Shown: positions 45,077-54,763, counted from the stretch's first letter. The stretch is 64,000 bases of DNA from Parvibaculum indicum (GCF_011762095.1 NZ_JAASQO010000001.1:186001-250000); one strand, 5' to 3'. Numbers and translations are program-made. The notes: generated by a model from the letters alone, not told the origin.

Positions 45077-45973
45077 CTATTTCGTCAGATTTCCCTGAAT
45101 GAGCTTGATGATTCCGGAAAAATCCAGGCTGTCGGCCCCGGCCGCTTCCATCAGCGTGTAGAGCTGCTCCGCCGCCGCGCCCAAGGGCGTGGCCGCCTTG
45201 ACGCCGGTCGCCGCGTCCTGCGCCAGCCGCAGATCCTTCAGCATCATGCCCGCCGAGAAGCCGGGCTGATAGTTCCGGTTGGAGGGCGCCGCCGGCACCG
45301 GCCCCGGCACCGGGCAATAGGAGGTCATGGACCAGCACTGGCCCGACGCGGTGGAGGAGATGTCGAACAGCGTCTGCGCATCGAGGCCGAGCTTCTCGCC
45401 CAGGCTGAAAGCCTCGCAGACGCCGATCATGGAAATGCCCAGGATCATGTTGTTGCAGACCTTGGCGACCTGCCCGTTCCCCGCCTGACCGGCATGGAAG
45501 ATGTTCTTGCCCATCACCTCGAGCACCGGCTTCGCCTTCGCAAAGGCCGCCTCCGCGCCGCCCACCATGAAGGTGAGCGTACCGGCCTCCGCACCGCCGA
45601 CGCCGCCCGAGACCGGCGCATCGACCATCGGCATGCCCGCCTCCTCCGCCGCCGCGATCACCTCGCGCGCCGAGGGCACGTCGATGGTGGAACTGTCGAT
45701 GAAGAGCGTGCCCTTCTCGGCCGCTGCGAGAAGACCGTCATCGCCCAGATAGACCGATTTCACATGCGCGCCCGCCGGCAGCATGGTGACGACGAATTCC
45801 GCGCCCTTCACGACATCCGAGGCCTTGTCCGCCGCGCTGGCGCCTGCCTGCGTGAGTTTTGCGACCGGATCCTTCGACAGGTCGAAGACGGTGAGGTCGT
45901 GTCCCGCCTTGACGAGGTTGAGCGCCATGGGGCCGCCCATATTGCCGAGACCGATAAATCCGATTGCCGCCAT
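45077..45973 (-). CDS. mmsB: 3-hydroxyisobutyrate dehydrogenase
   Basis: NAD-dependent oxidation of 3-hydroxyisobutyrate to methylmalonate semialdehyde in valine breakdown. It has 298 residues. The Rossmann motif is IGFIGLGNMGGPMALNL, the substrate loop DAPVSGGVGGAEAGTL near residue 120 and the catalytic Lys in GNGQVAKVCNNM near residue 171. Its place after the acyl-CoA dehydrogenase and hydrolase genes on the same strand supports the valine assignment over other members of the family. Confidence 0.94.
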   Translation of the reverse strand: MAAIGFIGLGNMGGPMALNLVKAGHDLTVFDLSKDPVAKLTQAGASAADKASDVVKGAEFVVTMLPAGAHVKSVYLGDDGLLAAAEKGTLFIDSSTIDVPSAREVIAAAEEAGMPMVDAPVSGGVGGAEAGTLTFMVGGAEAAFAKAKPVLEVMGKNIFHAGQAGNGQVAKVCNNMILGISMIGVCEAFSLGEKLGLDAQTLFDISSTASGQCWSMTSYCPVPGPVPAAPSNRNYQPGFSAGMMLKDLRLAQDAATGVKAATPLGAAAEQLYTLMEAAGADSLDFSGIIKLIQGNLTK

Positions 45974-46022
45974 TGTCGTCTCCTCCTGCCTGAACTTTTA
46001 GGGGCCCTTGTTCCGCCGGGCC

Positions 46023-47069
46023 TTACCTCAGCGCTTCCTTGCCCGCGCCCGAGAAATAGCTGTCGATCTCGTCGAGCGTCACATCGGCAAGCGTTGCCGG
46101 TTTCCATTGCGGCGCGCCGTCCTTGTCGAGAATGGTCGCGCGCACGCCTTCGTAAAAATCATGCCCTGCGAAGAAAGACTGGGTGAGGCGATATTCCAGT
46201 GCCATCGCCGCCTCGAAATCGAGATCGCGACCCTCGCGGATCTGGCGACAGGCGACGAGCGTGCTGAGAGGCGATTTGCTTTCGATGGTGTCGGCGGTCT
46301 TCACCGCCCATTCATCGCCCGCCGCGCGCAGCGACGCCACGATCTCCGTCACCGAGGACGCGGCGAAATGCCGGTCGATCGCGCCCTGGAGACCGGCAAG
46401 CGGCGCGGTTTCCGTATCCGCCTCGACTTCCTGAAGCGCCTCGCGCAGGTTCGCGCCGCCGCAGAGACGGTCTTTCAGCGTCTCCAGCGCGGCGGACGGC
46501 ACATAGGTGTCCGCAATGCCTGCATAGACCGCATCCGCCGCCTTGAGGCGGGCGCCGGTCAACCCGAGATAGAGGCCGGTTTCGCCCGGACAGCGCGGCA
46601 GGAAGTAAGTGCCGCCGACATCCGGAAAAAGGCCGATGCCGGTTTCCGGCATGGCGAAGGTGAGCCGCTCCGTCGCGATCCGCATCGATCCGTGAACGGA
46701 CAGACCGACGCCGCCGCCCATATTCACGCCGTCCATCAGCGCGACATAGGGCTTGGGGAAGCGCTTGATGGCGATGTTGAGGAGATATTCCTCTTTCCAG
46801 AAGTCGAGCGCCGTGCGGTCGTTCGCGCGGCCCCAGTCATGCAGGGCGCGAATGTCGCCGCCCGCGCAAAAGCCCTTTTCGCCTGCGCCTTCGATGATAA
46901 CGAGTTGAACGCTGTCGTCCTTCGCCCATGCATCGAGCTGCGGGTGAATGAGCCGCACCATGCCGAGCGTCAGCGCATTGAGCGCCTTGGGACGGTTCAG
47001 CGTGACGATGCCCGCCACGCCGCGTTTTTCGAACAGGACTTCTTCGCTCTTGGGTGCTTCATCGGACAT
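46023..47069 (-). CDS. 3-hydroxyisobutyryl-CoA hydrolase (enoyl-CoA hydratase/isomerase family)
   Basis: Frees 3-hydroxyisobutyrate from its CoA ester. The 348-residue length is that of the HIBCH group, longer than simple crotonases. It has GFCAGGDIRALHDWG near residue 67, GGGVGLSVHGSMRIATER near residue 112 and ETGIGLFPDVGGTYFLPR near residue 136, where the catalytic Glu and Asp lie. ATG at 47069 is 15 bases after the dehydrogenase stop. A much longer frame runs upstream but overlaps that gene and is not coding. Confidence 0.93.
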   Translation of the reverse strand: MSDEAPKSEEVLFEKRGVAGIVTLNRPKALNALTLGMVRLIHPQLDAWAKDDSVQLVIIEGAGEKGFCAGGDIRALHDWGRANDRTALDFWKEEYLLNIAIKRFPKPYVALMDGVNMGGGVGLSVHGSMRIATERLTFAMPETGIGLFPDVGGTYFLPRCPGETGLYLGLTGARLKAADAVYAGIADTYVPSAALETLKDRLCGGANLREALQEVEADTETAPLAGLQGAIDRHFAASSVTEIVASLRAAGDEWAVKTADTIESKSPLSTLVACRQIREGRDLDFEAAMALEYRLTQSFFAGHDFYEGVRATILDKDGAPQWKPATLADVTLDEIDSYFSGAGKEALR

Positions 47070-47083
47070 GAAGTGGTACTCGC

Positions 47084-48223
47084 TTACTCTTTGAGCATTT
47101 CTCTGGCGATAATGACACGCATGATCTCGTTCGTGCCTTCCAGAATCTGATGCACGCGCGCATCGCGCAGATGACGCTCCAGCGGGAAATCCTTGAGATA
47201 GCCATAGCCGCCATGAAGCTGCAGCGCATCGTTGATGACGTTGAAACCCGCATCGGTCGCAAAGCGCTTGGCCATGGCCGCGAATTTCGTCGCATCCGGC
47301 GTCTTGGCATCCACCTTGGCGGCGGCCTGATAGATCATCAGCTTCGCGGCTTCGAGTTCGGTCGCCATGTCGGCGAGCTTGAACTGAAGCGCCTGGAACT
47401 GGGCGAGCGATTTGCCGAATTGCTGGCGCTCGGTCATATAGCTCTGCGCCTGCTTCAGCGCGGCGCGCGCGGTGCCGAGCGAGCAGGCACCGATATTGAG
47501 CCGCCCACCATCGAGCCCCATCATGGCGAATTTGAAGCCTTCGCCCTCTTCGCCGATGCGGTTTTCGACCGGCACGCGGCAATCCTCGAAGATCACCTGC
47601 GCGGTCGGCTGGCTGTTCCAGCCCATCTTCCTTTCCGGCGCCCCGAAGGAAAGACCGGGCGTGCCGTTTTCCGCCACGATGCAGGAAACGCCGCCCGCGC
47701 CCGCGCCGCCGGTGCGCACCATGCAGACATAAATGTCCGACGTGCCCGCGCCCGAGATGAATGCCTTGGAGCCGTTCAGCACATAGTGATCGCCGTCGCG
47801 CACGGCCTTCGTCTTGAGCGAGGCGGCGTCCGACCCGCTGGAGGGCTCGGTCAGGCAGTAGCTGGCGATGATCTCCATCGAGGTCAGGCGCGGCAGCCAG
47901 CGCTGGCGCTGCTCTTCGCTGCCGAAGGTGTCGATCATCCAGGACGCCATATTATGGATGGAAATGAAGGCCGCGGTGGAGGTGCAGCCTTCCGACAGCG
48001 CCTCGAAGATGAGCGCGGCATCGAGACGGGAAAGCGCGGAGCCGCCCACATCCTCGCGCACATAAATGCCCGCAAAGCCGAGTTCGGCGGCCTTTCGCAT
48101 GACCGGCACGGGGAAAATCGCATCCCGGTCCCAGTCCGCCGCGTGGGGGGCGAGCTCGGACGCGGCAAAATTCTGCGCGACCTCCTGAAACGCCCGCTGA
48201 TCTTCGCTGAGTTCGAATTCCAT
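47084..48223 (-). CDS. Acyl-CoA dehydrogenase, probably isobutyryl-CoA dehydrogenase
   Basis: FAD enzyme of 379 residues that oxidises a short branched acyl-CoA to its enoyl-CoA. Family marks are [20 protein letters not shown] near residue 122, the flavin-binding region, and [21 protein letters not shown] with the catalytic Glu in [10 protein letters not shown] near residue 363. The SDAAS pattern and the operon with hydroxyisobutyryl-CoA hydrolase and mmsB point to isobutyryl-CoA, i.e. the valine path. The methacrylyl-CoA hydratase and mmsA are not in the window. Confidence 0.92.
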   Translation of the reverse strand: MEFELSEDQRAFQEVAQNFAASELAPHAADWDRDAIFPVPVMRKAAELGFAGIYVREDVGGSALSRLDAALIFEALSEGCTSTAAFISIHNMASWMIDTFGSEEQRQRWLPRLTSMEIIASYCLTEPSSGSDAASLKTKAVRDGDHYVLNGSKAFISGAGTSDIYVCMVRTGGAGAGGVSCIVAENGTPGLSFGAPERKMGWNSQPTAQVIFEDCRVPVENRIGEEGEGFKFAMMGLDGGRLNIGACSLGTARAALKQAQSYMTERQQFGKSLAQFQALQFKLADMATELEAAKLMIYQAAAKVDAKTPDATKFAAMAKRFATDAGFNVINDALQLHGGYGYLKDFPLERHLRDARVHQILEGTNEIMRVIIAREMLKE

Positions 48224-48391
48224 GGAATCTCCCCGAATGACGGCTTTCCCGGCGTAATTTCAATCTTCTCGCCGGGTTTTCAGCGGTTTACTGGCCGCCC
48301 CCGGCCCTGTCAACGCGGGCCGCGGGCCCATCTTAACGCTACCGCAGCGGCAGGCTGGAACATTTGCCAGAGGCCGGTCCAGGGGATATGA

Positions 48392-49408
<1,017 letters not shown>

Positions 49409-49424
49409 GGCTCAGACACATTCC

Positions 49425-49516
49425 CGTCATTGCGAGGAGCAACGCGACGAAGCAATCCAGCCCGGCGTCCGCCGCCCCTGGATTGCCGCGCGCCCTCCCG
49501 GGCGCTCGCAATGACG
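49425..49516. repeat. Family A intergenic palindrome (copy A6)
   Basis: Full copy with CGTCATTGCGAGGAG and GCTCGCAATGACG outer arms. It abuts the 3' end of a short TetR-type gene (stop at 49522), which may have lost its original end. Confidence 0.85.
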
Positions 49517-49521
49517 CTTCC

Positions 49522-49986
49522 CTAAAAACCTTCAAACCCCGCCAGCATGAGCGAGGCTTCGCCATGGAGCGCGGGCAGACCGCCGGCGCGTTCCAGCATC
49601 TCCGCCAGTTGCGCCACCGCGCTCGCCCGGTCCTCCCAACTCGCCTTGTCCTGGAGGCGGGAGAACATCAGCTCGTAGCGGCCCGGAAAATCCTGCGCGA
49701 AGTCGAGATAGGCCCGCCGCATGCGCACGGCGCTCCCCGATGCGCCCACATCCTCAAGCAGCATGTCGAGGCTTTCCACCGCGACCGCGCCCAGCAGCGC
49801 GTCCAGATTGTCGAAATGACGATAGGGCGCGGCCTCCGATACGCCCGCGCGCCGCGCCGCCTCGCGAAGGGTCAGCGCATCGCGCCCGCGAATATCGAGC
49901 AGCGTCGCCGCCGCATCCATCAGCGCCTGTTTGAGATCGCCGTGATGATAGCCGGTCTTCTGTCCCCGCATCCGTGCCCTGGCCAT
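49522..49986 (-). CDS. Short TetR-family regulator (WHG-type C-terminal domain)
   Basis: A 154-residue regulator whose N-terminal HTH (residues about 14-60: LKQALMDAAATLLDIRGRDALTLREAARRAGVSEAAPYRHF) is complete. The ligand domain has RRAYLDFAQDFPGRYELMFS and ends LHGEASLMLAGFEGF. Relatives are usually about 190 residues, and here a helix before the LHG segment and the tail seem to be missing. The stop falls six bases from repeat A6. GGGGGAAC precedes the ATG. It is downstream of the decarboxylase on the same strand. Confidence 0.8.
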   Translation of the reverse strand: MARARMRGQKTGYHHGDLKQALMDAAATLLDIRGRDALTLREAARRAGVSEAAPYRHFDNLDALLGAVAVESLDMLLEDVGASGSAVRMRRAYLDFAQDFPGRYELMFSRLQDKASWEDRASAVAQLAEMLERAGGLPALHGEASLMLAGFEGF

Positions 49987-50088
49987 CGCGTTCCCCCTTT
50001 GTGCCCGAGAAGCCGGATGTTATCGACGTTAACATTGAAAGTAAACCTTAATGGAAGAACGCTCCGTGAACGGATCATGACATAATCT

Positions 50089-51255
50089 TTAAAAATCGAA
50101 ATCGCTATGGGTGCCGTCGATGCGGACGATCGTATCGGTAACGAAACCATTGAAGCCGGTCTGCATGCCGATGGAATAGGCGCCCATCAGGCCGAACTCG
50201 ATCCAGTCGCCTTCCTGAATATTGTCCGGCAGATGGAAAGGCAGCTTCAGCACGTCGAGACTGTCGCAGGTCGGACCGAAAATCCGGAACGGCTGGGTGT
50301 GCCCGGCAAGCGCCTCGCCCTTGCGGCGGATGGCGCGAACCGGCGGGTCGAGATCGCCGTCGCGGATTTCCGACAGGCAACCGTAAATGCCGTCATTGAT
50401 ATAGAGATCGTTGCCCTTGCGCAGATGAACCTGCGTCAGCACCGAGCAGCCGCTGGCGACAAGCGCGCGCCCCGGCTCGCCCATCAGCGGCACGGTGATC
50501 CCGAGCCGGTCTCTGGTCTCCCGGATGACGTCGAAATAGTCCCGCAGCGGCGGCACGTCCATCTTGTAGCGCGCCGGGAAGCCGCCGCCCACATCGAGAT
50601 ATTCCAGCGGTACATCCGCCTTCCCGGCCACGTCCATGGCAAGCTCCATCGCGATGCGGAACGCATCCGGGTCAAGGCACTGACTGCCGACATGAAAGGC
50701 AAGCGCGGTGCGGCAGCCGCGCCGGCTGGCCTCCTTCAGCAGGGCCACGCCATCGTCCGGCGGCGCCCCGAACTTGGCGGAGAGATTGTAGACCGCCCTG
50801 CCCTTGGGCGTGGCCAGACGCACCTCGACGGTAATGTCGGTGCCGGCATAGCGGATCACCTTGTCGAGCTCATGCATGTCGTCCACGACGAAATCCGTGA
50901 GCCCGTAGACATCGACGGCACTGTCCAGCGCGCCGCGGCCCTTCACCGGATGGTTGAAATAGCAATGCGCTTCCGGGAACTGCTCCGTCACCTTCGCGAT
51001 CTCGAAGATGGAAGCCGTATCGAAATGCCGGATACCGCCCTCCCACAGCGACCGCAGCACGTAAGGATGCGGATTGCACTTCACCGCATAGAGAACCGTG
51101 CCGGGAAACCCCTCGACAAAAGTCTGCGCCCGTTCGCGCAGGATGTCGGGAAAGACGCAGAACACGGGATAGGACGGGTTCAGCCGGTCGATTACGTCGT
51201 CGACCGACGCAAACCGCGTTTCGCGCGAATGCCTGCGGAGCTGCTGCTCGCTCAT
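50089..51255 (-). CDS. Ornithine/lysine-type decarboxylase (PLP fold type III)
   Basis: Alanine-racemase-fold decarboxylase of 388 residues that forms putrescine (or cadaverine). The PLP lysine is in LYAVKCNPHPYVLRSL near residue 58, the glycine-rich phosphate loop is LDVGGGFPARY near residue 217 and the second active-site element is GPTCDSLDVL near residue 325, with Cys as in ornithine decarboxylase. Dual ornithine/lysine specificity is common in alphaproteobacteria. It follows the dehydrogenase by 36 bases in the same direction, probably in one transcript. Confidence 0.92.
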   Translation of the reverse strand: MSEQQLRRHSRETRFASVDDVIDRLNPSYPVFCVFPDILRERAQTFVEGFPGTVLYAVKCNPHPYVLRSLWEGGIRHFDTASIFEIAKVTEQFPEAHCYFNHPVKGRGALDSAVDVYGLTDFVVDDMHELDKVIRYAGTDITVEVRLATPKGRAVYNLSAKFGAPPDDGVALLKEASRRGCRTALAFHVGSQCLDPDAFRIAMELAMDVAGKADVPLEYLDVGGGFPARYKMDVPPLRDYFDVIRETRDRLGITVPLMGEPGRALVASGCSVLTQVHLRKGNDLYINDGIYGCLSEIRDGDLDPPVRAIRRKGEALAGHTQPFRIFGPTCDSLDVLKLPFHLPDNIQEGDWIEFGLMGAYSIGMQTGFNGFVTDTIVRIDGTHSDFDF

Positions 51256-51290
51256 ATCCGTCTCCCGTCCTGCCCGTTATGCGACCGCGT

Positions 51291-52175
51291 TCAGTTTTTC
51301 TTGCCGAAGTTCTCAAGCCGCGCAATCAGGCTCGACGTGTCCCAGCGATTGCCGCCCATGGTCTGCACCTCGCCATAGAACTGATCGACAAGCGCCGTCA
51401 CGGGCAGGCTCGCCCCGTTGCGGCGGGCTTCGGCGAGACAGATGCCCAGATCCTTGCGCATCCAGTCCACGGCAAAACCGTGGTCGAACTCGCCCTCTAT
51501 CATGGTCTTGTAACGGTTCTCCATCTGCCAGCTCTGCGCCGCGCCCTTGGAGATGACGTCGATGACCGCTTCGGGGTCGAGGCCCGCCGCCCTGGCGAAG
51601 TGAATGCCCTCCGACAGCCCTTCCACAAGCCCGGCAATGCAGATCTGGTTGACCATCTTGGTGAGCTGGCCCGCGCCGGAGCCGCCCAGCAGCTTCACCG
51701 ACCGCGCAAAGCAGTCGATCACGGGCTCGGCCTTTGCGAAGGCGGCCTCGTCGCCACCGCACATGACGGTGAGGACGCCGTTTTCCGCACCCGCCTGCCC
51801 GCCGGAAATCGGCGCATCGACGAAGGCGATGCCGCGCTCGGCCCCGGCCGCGTAAAGCTCGCGCGCGACCTCGGCAGACGCCGTGGTGTGGTCGACGAAA
51901 ACCGTTCCGCTCTCCATGCCGTGAAAGGCGCCCTCCGCCCCGGCAACGACCTCGCGCAGATCGTCGTCATTGCCGACACAGGCAAACACGATGTCGGCGC
52001 CCGCCACGGCCTGCTTCGGCGTCGGCGCGGACGCGCCGCCATATTCGGCGACCCATTTTTCGGCCTTTGCGGCGGTGCGGTTGTAGACGGTGACCTCGTG
52101 ACCGGCCTTCTTCAGATGACCCGCCATGGGATAGCCCATCACGCCGAGACCCAGAAACGCCACCTTCATCGCCAT
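51291..52175 (-). CDS. NAD(P)-dependent beta-hydroxyacid dehydrogenase (GarR/GlxR-like)
   Basis: A 294-residue member of the 3-hydroxyisobutyrate dehydrogenase superfamily. It has VAFLGLGVMGYPMAGHL at the N-terminus, FVDAPISGGQAGAENGVL near residue 118 and the catalytic Lys in GAGQLTKMVNQI near residue 170. It shares the superfamily with mmsB at 45 kb but is divergent, and its subgroup also includes tartronate semialdehyde reductases and succinic semialdehyde reductases, so the substrate is open. ATG at 52175 (or 52169). Lies between the TonB-like gene (83-base gap) and the decarboxylase. Confidence 0.88.
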   Translation of the reverse strand: MAMKVAFLGLGVMGYPMAGHLKKAGHEVTVYNRTAAKAEKWVAEYGGASAPTPKQAVAGADIVFACVGNDDDLREVVAGAEGAFHGMESGTVFVDHTTASAEVARELYAAGAERGIAFVDAPISGGQAGAENGVLTVMCGGDEAAFAKAEPVIDCFARSVKLLGGSGAGQLTKMVNQICIAGLVEGLSEGIHFARAAGLDPEAVIDVISKGAAQSWQMENRYKTMIEGEFDHGFAVDWMRKDLGICLAEARRNGASLPVTALVDQFYGEVQTMGGNRWDTSSLIARLENFGKKN

Positions 52176-52258
52176 ATCGTCACTCCATCTTCGATCCGCA
52201 AAGGAGTGGCATATGTATCAGGCGAAATGGGGTCCGTCCAAAAGCGGCGCGGCGCGTG

Positions 52259-53116
52259 TCAGCGAGAGGTCATGACGATGCGGCCCTGCCCGGCGAGATC
52301 GCCGCTGCGGCAGATGAGAGAGGACTGCGCCGAACAGGGGGCGTAGTAGAGACGCAGCAGATCGCCGTCCAGCGTCATGTCGAAACAGTCCCGGGCGCCA
52401 TACTGGATCTCCGACGAGCTGAAGCAGAAACGGTTGTTCTCGATCCACCATTTGCCCGACCCGGATTTGTGCTTCTCGCTGGAATATTCCTTCAGATAGT
52501 TCGTGGCGAGATACTGGGTCAGTTCCACGTCCATGCTGCCGTCGGCATCAAGCTCCAGCGTCATGTTGATGAGCTTGTTGGAGCCCTGCCGTTCGATACG
52601 GCCCATTTCGAGCTTCAGGGTCTTGCCCACCATATGCGAGCGGATCTGCCCGCCGGTCAGCGCATTGCCCTTGCGGTTGAGGATCGTCTTCTTCGCGTCG
52701 CCCCCGGCGCCGCCGCCCTTGCCGCCTTCCACGCCGTTGCCCGCGGAGGCCTGCGGCTCTTCCTGTGGTTCGGGCACGGGTTCGGGTTTCCTCTCCGGCT
52801 TGGGCAGGGGCTTGTCCGCCTTGCGCACGGCCTGCTCCGGCTTGGGCTTGGGCGGTTCCGGTTTCACTTCCGGTTTCGGTTGCGGCTTCGCGGCCGCCTT
52901 GCGCGGACGCGGCGCGGCATAGCGGTCGTTCATGGAACCCGCGGCAAGCTGGAACGTCACGGAATCGCCGCCGCCGGGCCCCGGCCCGCCGAAAATGCCG
53001 CCCGCCATGGTGAGCCACAGAAACAGAGCCAGATGCAGCAATGCCGCCGCGACGAGAAAACCGCGCAGGCGCGGCTCCGGAACGGCGGTCGCCTTTTCGT
53101 CCCACGCCACGCTCAT
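52259..53116 (-). CDS. TonB-like energy-transducer with atypical C-terminal domain
   Basis: A 285-residue protein with TonB-like build: a short cytoplasmic start, one membrane helix (about residues 19-39, FLVAAALLHLALFLWLTMAG), then a periplasmic Pro/Lys/Glu-rich arm (residues 65-125). The C-terminal 130 residues do not show the TonB fold motif (YP...A...G.V). They read KLEMGRIERQGSNKLINMTL, then GKWWIENNRFCFSS and later strands, with Cys231, Cys244, Cys261 and Cys269, recalling small lipocalin-like or DUF995-type domains. It overlaps exbD2 by four bases. Likely partner of the ExbB-ExbD pair; target unknown. Confidence 0.7.
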   Translation of the reverse strand: MSVAWDEKATAVPEPRLRGFLVAAALLHLALFLWLTMAGGIFGGPGPGGGDSVTFQLAAGSMNDRYAAPRPRKAAAKPQPKPEVKPEPPKPKPEQAVRKADKPLPKPERKPEPVPEPQEEPQASAGNGVEGGKGGGAGGDAKKTILNRKGNALTGGQIRSHMVGKTLKLEMGRIERQGSNKLINMTLELDADGSMDVELTQYLATNYLKEYSSEKHKSGSGKWWIENNRFCFSSSEIQYGARDCFDMTLDGDLLRLYYAPCSAQSSLICRSGDLAGQGRIVMTSR

Positions 53117-53529
53117 GAACTACGCTCCGTCAGCAACGTCACCTGCTGCACGCCCGCGCCGCGCAGTCCCTCCATCAGCGTCAGCACACTTTCGGCAGGC
53201 GCAGCCTGGTCGGCCTTGATGGAGACGCGCGACTTGTCCTTGTCCTTCATGAAGTCCTTCAGCATGAAGCCCGCGAGCGAGGGCTCCATCACCTGATCGC
53301 CGACCCAGACGAACCCGTCCGACTCAACATAAAGCGTGACCTTTTGCGGCGGCGCCGGATCGTCGATCGTCCCGCTCGGCAGCGTCACGCCTACGTCGCT
53401 GCTCTCGCCCAGCGTGCCCGCCAGCAGAAAGAAGATCAGCAGCAGAAACACCACATTGATAAGCGGGATCGTCGTCTCGAACTCCCGCCGCGGCGCCGGC
53501 GCGCCATCCTGTTCGTCGAACTCGATCAT
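53113..53529 (-). CDS. exbD: ExbD/TolR-family protein with Asn in place of the proton-carrying Asp
   Basis: A 138-residue inner-membrane protein with one N-terminal membrane helix and a periplasmic domain. The helix reads TIPLINVVFLLLIFFLLAG. The residue matching Asp25 of E. coli ExbD is Asn25 here, read directly from the codon AAT. Asp25 is essential for proton flow in ExbD, TolR and MotB relatives, so this copy should not carry protons itself. It overlaps the gene before it (ATGA) and the TonB-like gene after it. Confidence 0.9.
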   Translation of the reverse strand: MIEFDEQDGAPAPRREFETTIPLINVVFLLLIFFLLAGTLGESSDVGVTLPSGTIDDPAPPQKVTLYVESDGFVWVGDQVMEPSLAGFMLKDFMKDKDKSRVSIKADQAAPAESVLTLMEGLRGAGVQQVTLLTERSS

Positions 53530-53942
53530 TGGCCCAGACGCTCCACCCTTGCCGTGCCGACATTCGTCGCACCCGCCTCACGTGCCGCTTCCACCGCGCG
53601 CACCAGTTGCTGCGTATGCGAATCCCGCTCCGCCAGAATGGTCACGGTCATGTCCGTCCGATCGCCGATCTTGTCGCCGACCGCATCGGCCAACCCTTCC
53701 GGGGAAACCGGATCGCCGTCCACGCGCAGCGACCCGTCTCCCATCAGCCAGATCTCGACCACGCGGGCATCCTCCGGCAGTTCCTTCCGGTCGGCCGCCG
53801 GGGTTACCACGGACAGCGCCTGCGTCTGCAGGAAGCTCGTGGTGAGCATGAAGAAGATCAGCAACTGAAAGACGACGTCGATCAGCGGCGTGAGACTGGT
53901 CATCCGCCGCCGCCGAACCGGTACGTCGAACGTATCTGCCAT
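53526..53942 (-). CDS. exbD: ExbD/TolR-family biopolymer transport protein
   Basis: A 138-residue proton-channel partner of ExbB. The single membrane helix carries the canonical SLTPLIDVVFQLLIFFML, with Asp22 as the expected proton carrier. A basic stretch (RRRRM) precedes it on the cytoplasmic side. It overlaps exbD2 by four bases and starts 26 bases after exbB. As it differs in sequence from exbD2, the two could form a heterodimer in the ExbB pentamer. Confidence 0.95.
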   Translation of the reverse strand: MADTFDVPVRRRRMTSLTPLIDVVFQLLIFFMLTTSFLQTQALSVVTPAADRKELPEDARVVEIWLMGDGSLRVDGDPVSPEGLADAVGDKIGDRTDMTVTILAERDSHTQQLVRAVEAAREAGATNVGTARVERLGQ

Positions 53943-53968
53943 GGCGCTTGCTCCGGCTCTGGTCCGGC

Positions 53969-54763
53969 TCAGTCCGCCGCCTTGGCGGGCCGGCTCATCG
54001 GACGGGCATGGAGCGCGGCGAGAATCCGGGCCGACGCATCGCGCATCGAAAGCCGGACCTGATCGACACGGCCCTCGAAAAGATTGAGCGCGGTGATCGC
54101 CGGCAGCGCCACGATAAGGCCGACCGCCGTGGTCAGAAGCGCCTGCCAGATACCGCCCGAGAGCAATGCCGGGTCGACCTTGGACCCCGATTCCTCAAGC
54201 TGCTGGAACGCCTCGATCATGCCGATCACCGTGCCCAGCAGGCCGAGCAAGGGCGAGATATTGCCGATCACTTCCAGCCAGCGGAAATGACGCTGCAACG
54301 CGCCGAGTTCGACGGCGCCGACACGGGAAATTTCCGCGGCGACATCCTCGTCGCGCAGATCGCCGCGCGCCTTGGCCCGCACGCCGGCCGCCATGGCCCG
54401 CGAAAGCGGCGTCTTGTATTTGGAGAGAATGGCGAGAGCCCCTTCCGGGTCGCCCGCCTCCACCTTGTCGACGGCCGGGTCGACGAAATTGTGCCGCTTC
54501 AGGTCGGACCGCCAGAACTGCCAGAGTTTCAGCAGAATGACCGCCGCCGAAATAATCGACAACACAATGAGGATGACGACGATGACGCCGCCCTTGTCCA
54601 CCAGAGACGCCAGGCTGTACCAGGGATCCGAGCCCCCCGCCGCGAGCGCATCGGCCGCGCCCTTAATCGTCCCCGCCGCCTGATCCGCACCCGCGACCGC
54701 GGCATCCGCACCGCCATTGGCAGCCGACGTCGCGTCGGCAGCCGTCTGAGCTGCATCCGGCAT
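53969..54763 (-). CDS. exbB: ExbB/TolQ/MotA-family proton channel protein
   Basis: A 264-residue protein with three membrane helices. The first follows an Ala-rich N-terminal extension of about 45 residues. The last two lie in the family domain (LEVIGNISPLLGLLGTVIGMIEAFQ near residue 165, and LLTTAVGLIVALPAITALNLF near residue 210). Forms the pentamer around ExbD. AGGAG lies 5 bases before the ATG. First gene of the exb run and divergent from a MarR-type gene. Confidence 0.94.
   Translation of the reverse strand: MPDAAQTAADATSAANGGADAAVAGADQAAGTIKGAADALAAGGSDPWYSLASLVDKGGVIVVILIVLSIISAAVILLKLWQFWRSDLKRHNFVDPAVDKVEAGDPEGALAILSKYKTPLSRAMAAGVRAKARGDLRDEDVAAEISRVGAVELGALQRHFRWLEVIGNISPLLGLLGTVIGMIEAFQQLEESGSKVDPALLSGGIWQALLTTAVGLIVALPAITALNLFEGRVDQVRLSMRDASARILAALHARPMSRPAKAAD

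Noticed and set aside
47070-47582. N-terminal extension of the 3-hydroxyisobutyryl-CoA hydrolase
   Set aside because: The extension overlaps the acyl-CoA dehydrogenase in another frame; the ATG at 47069 gives the family length.
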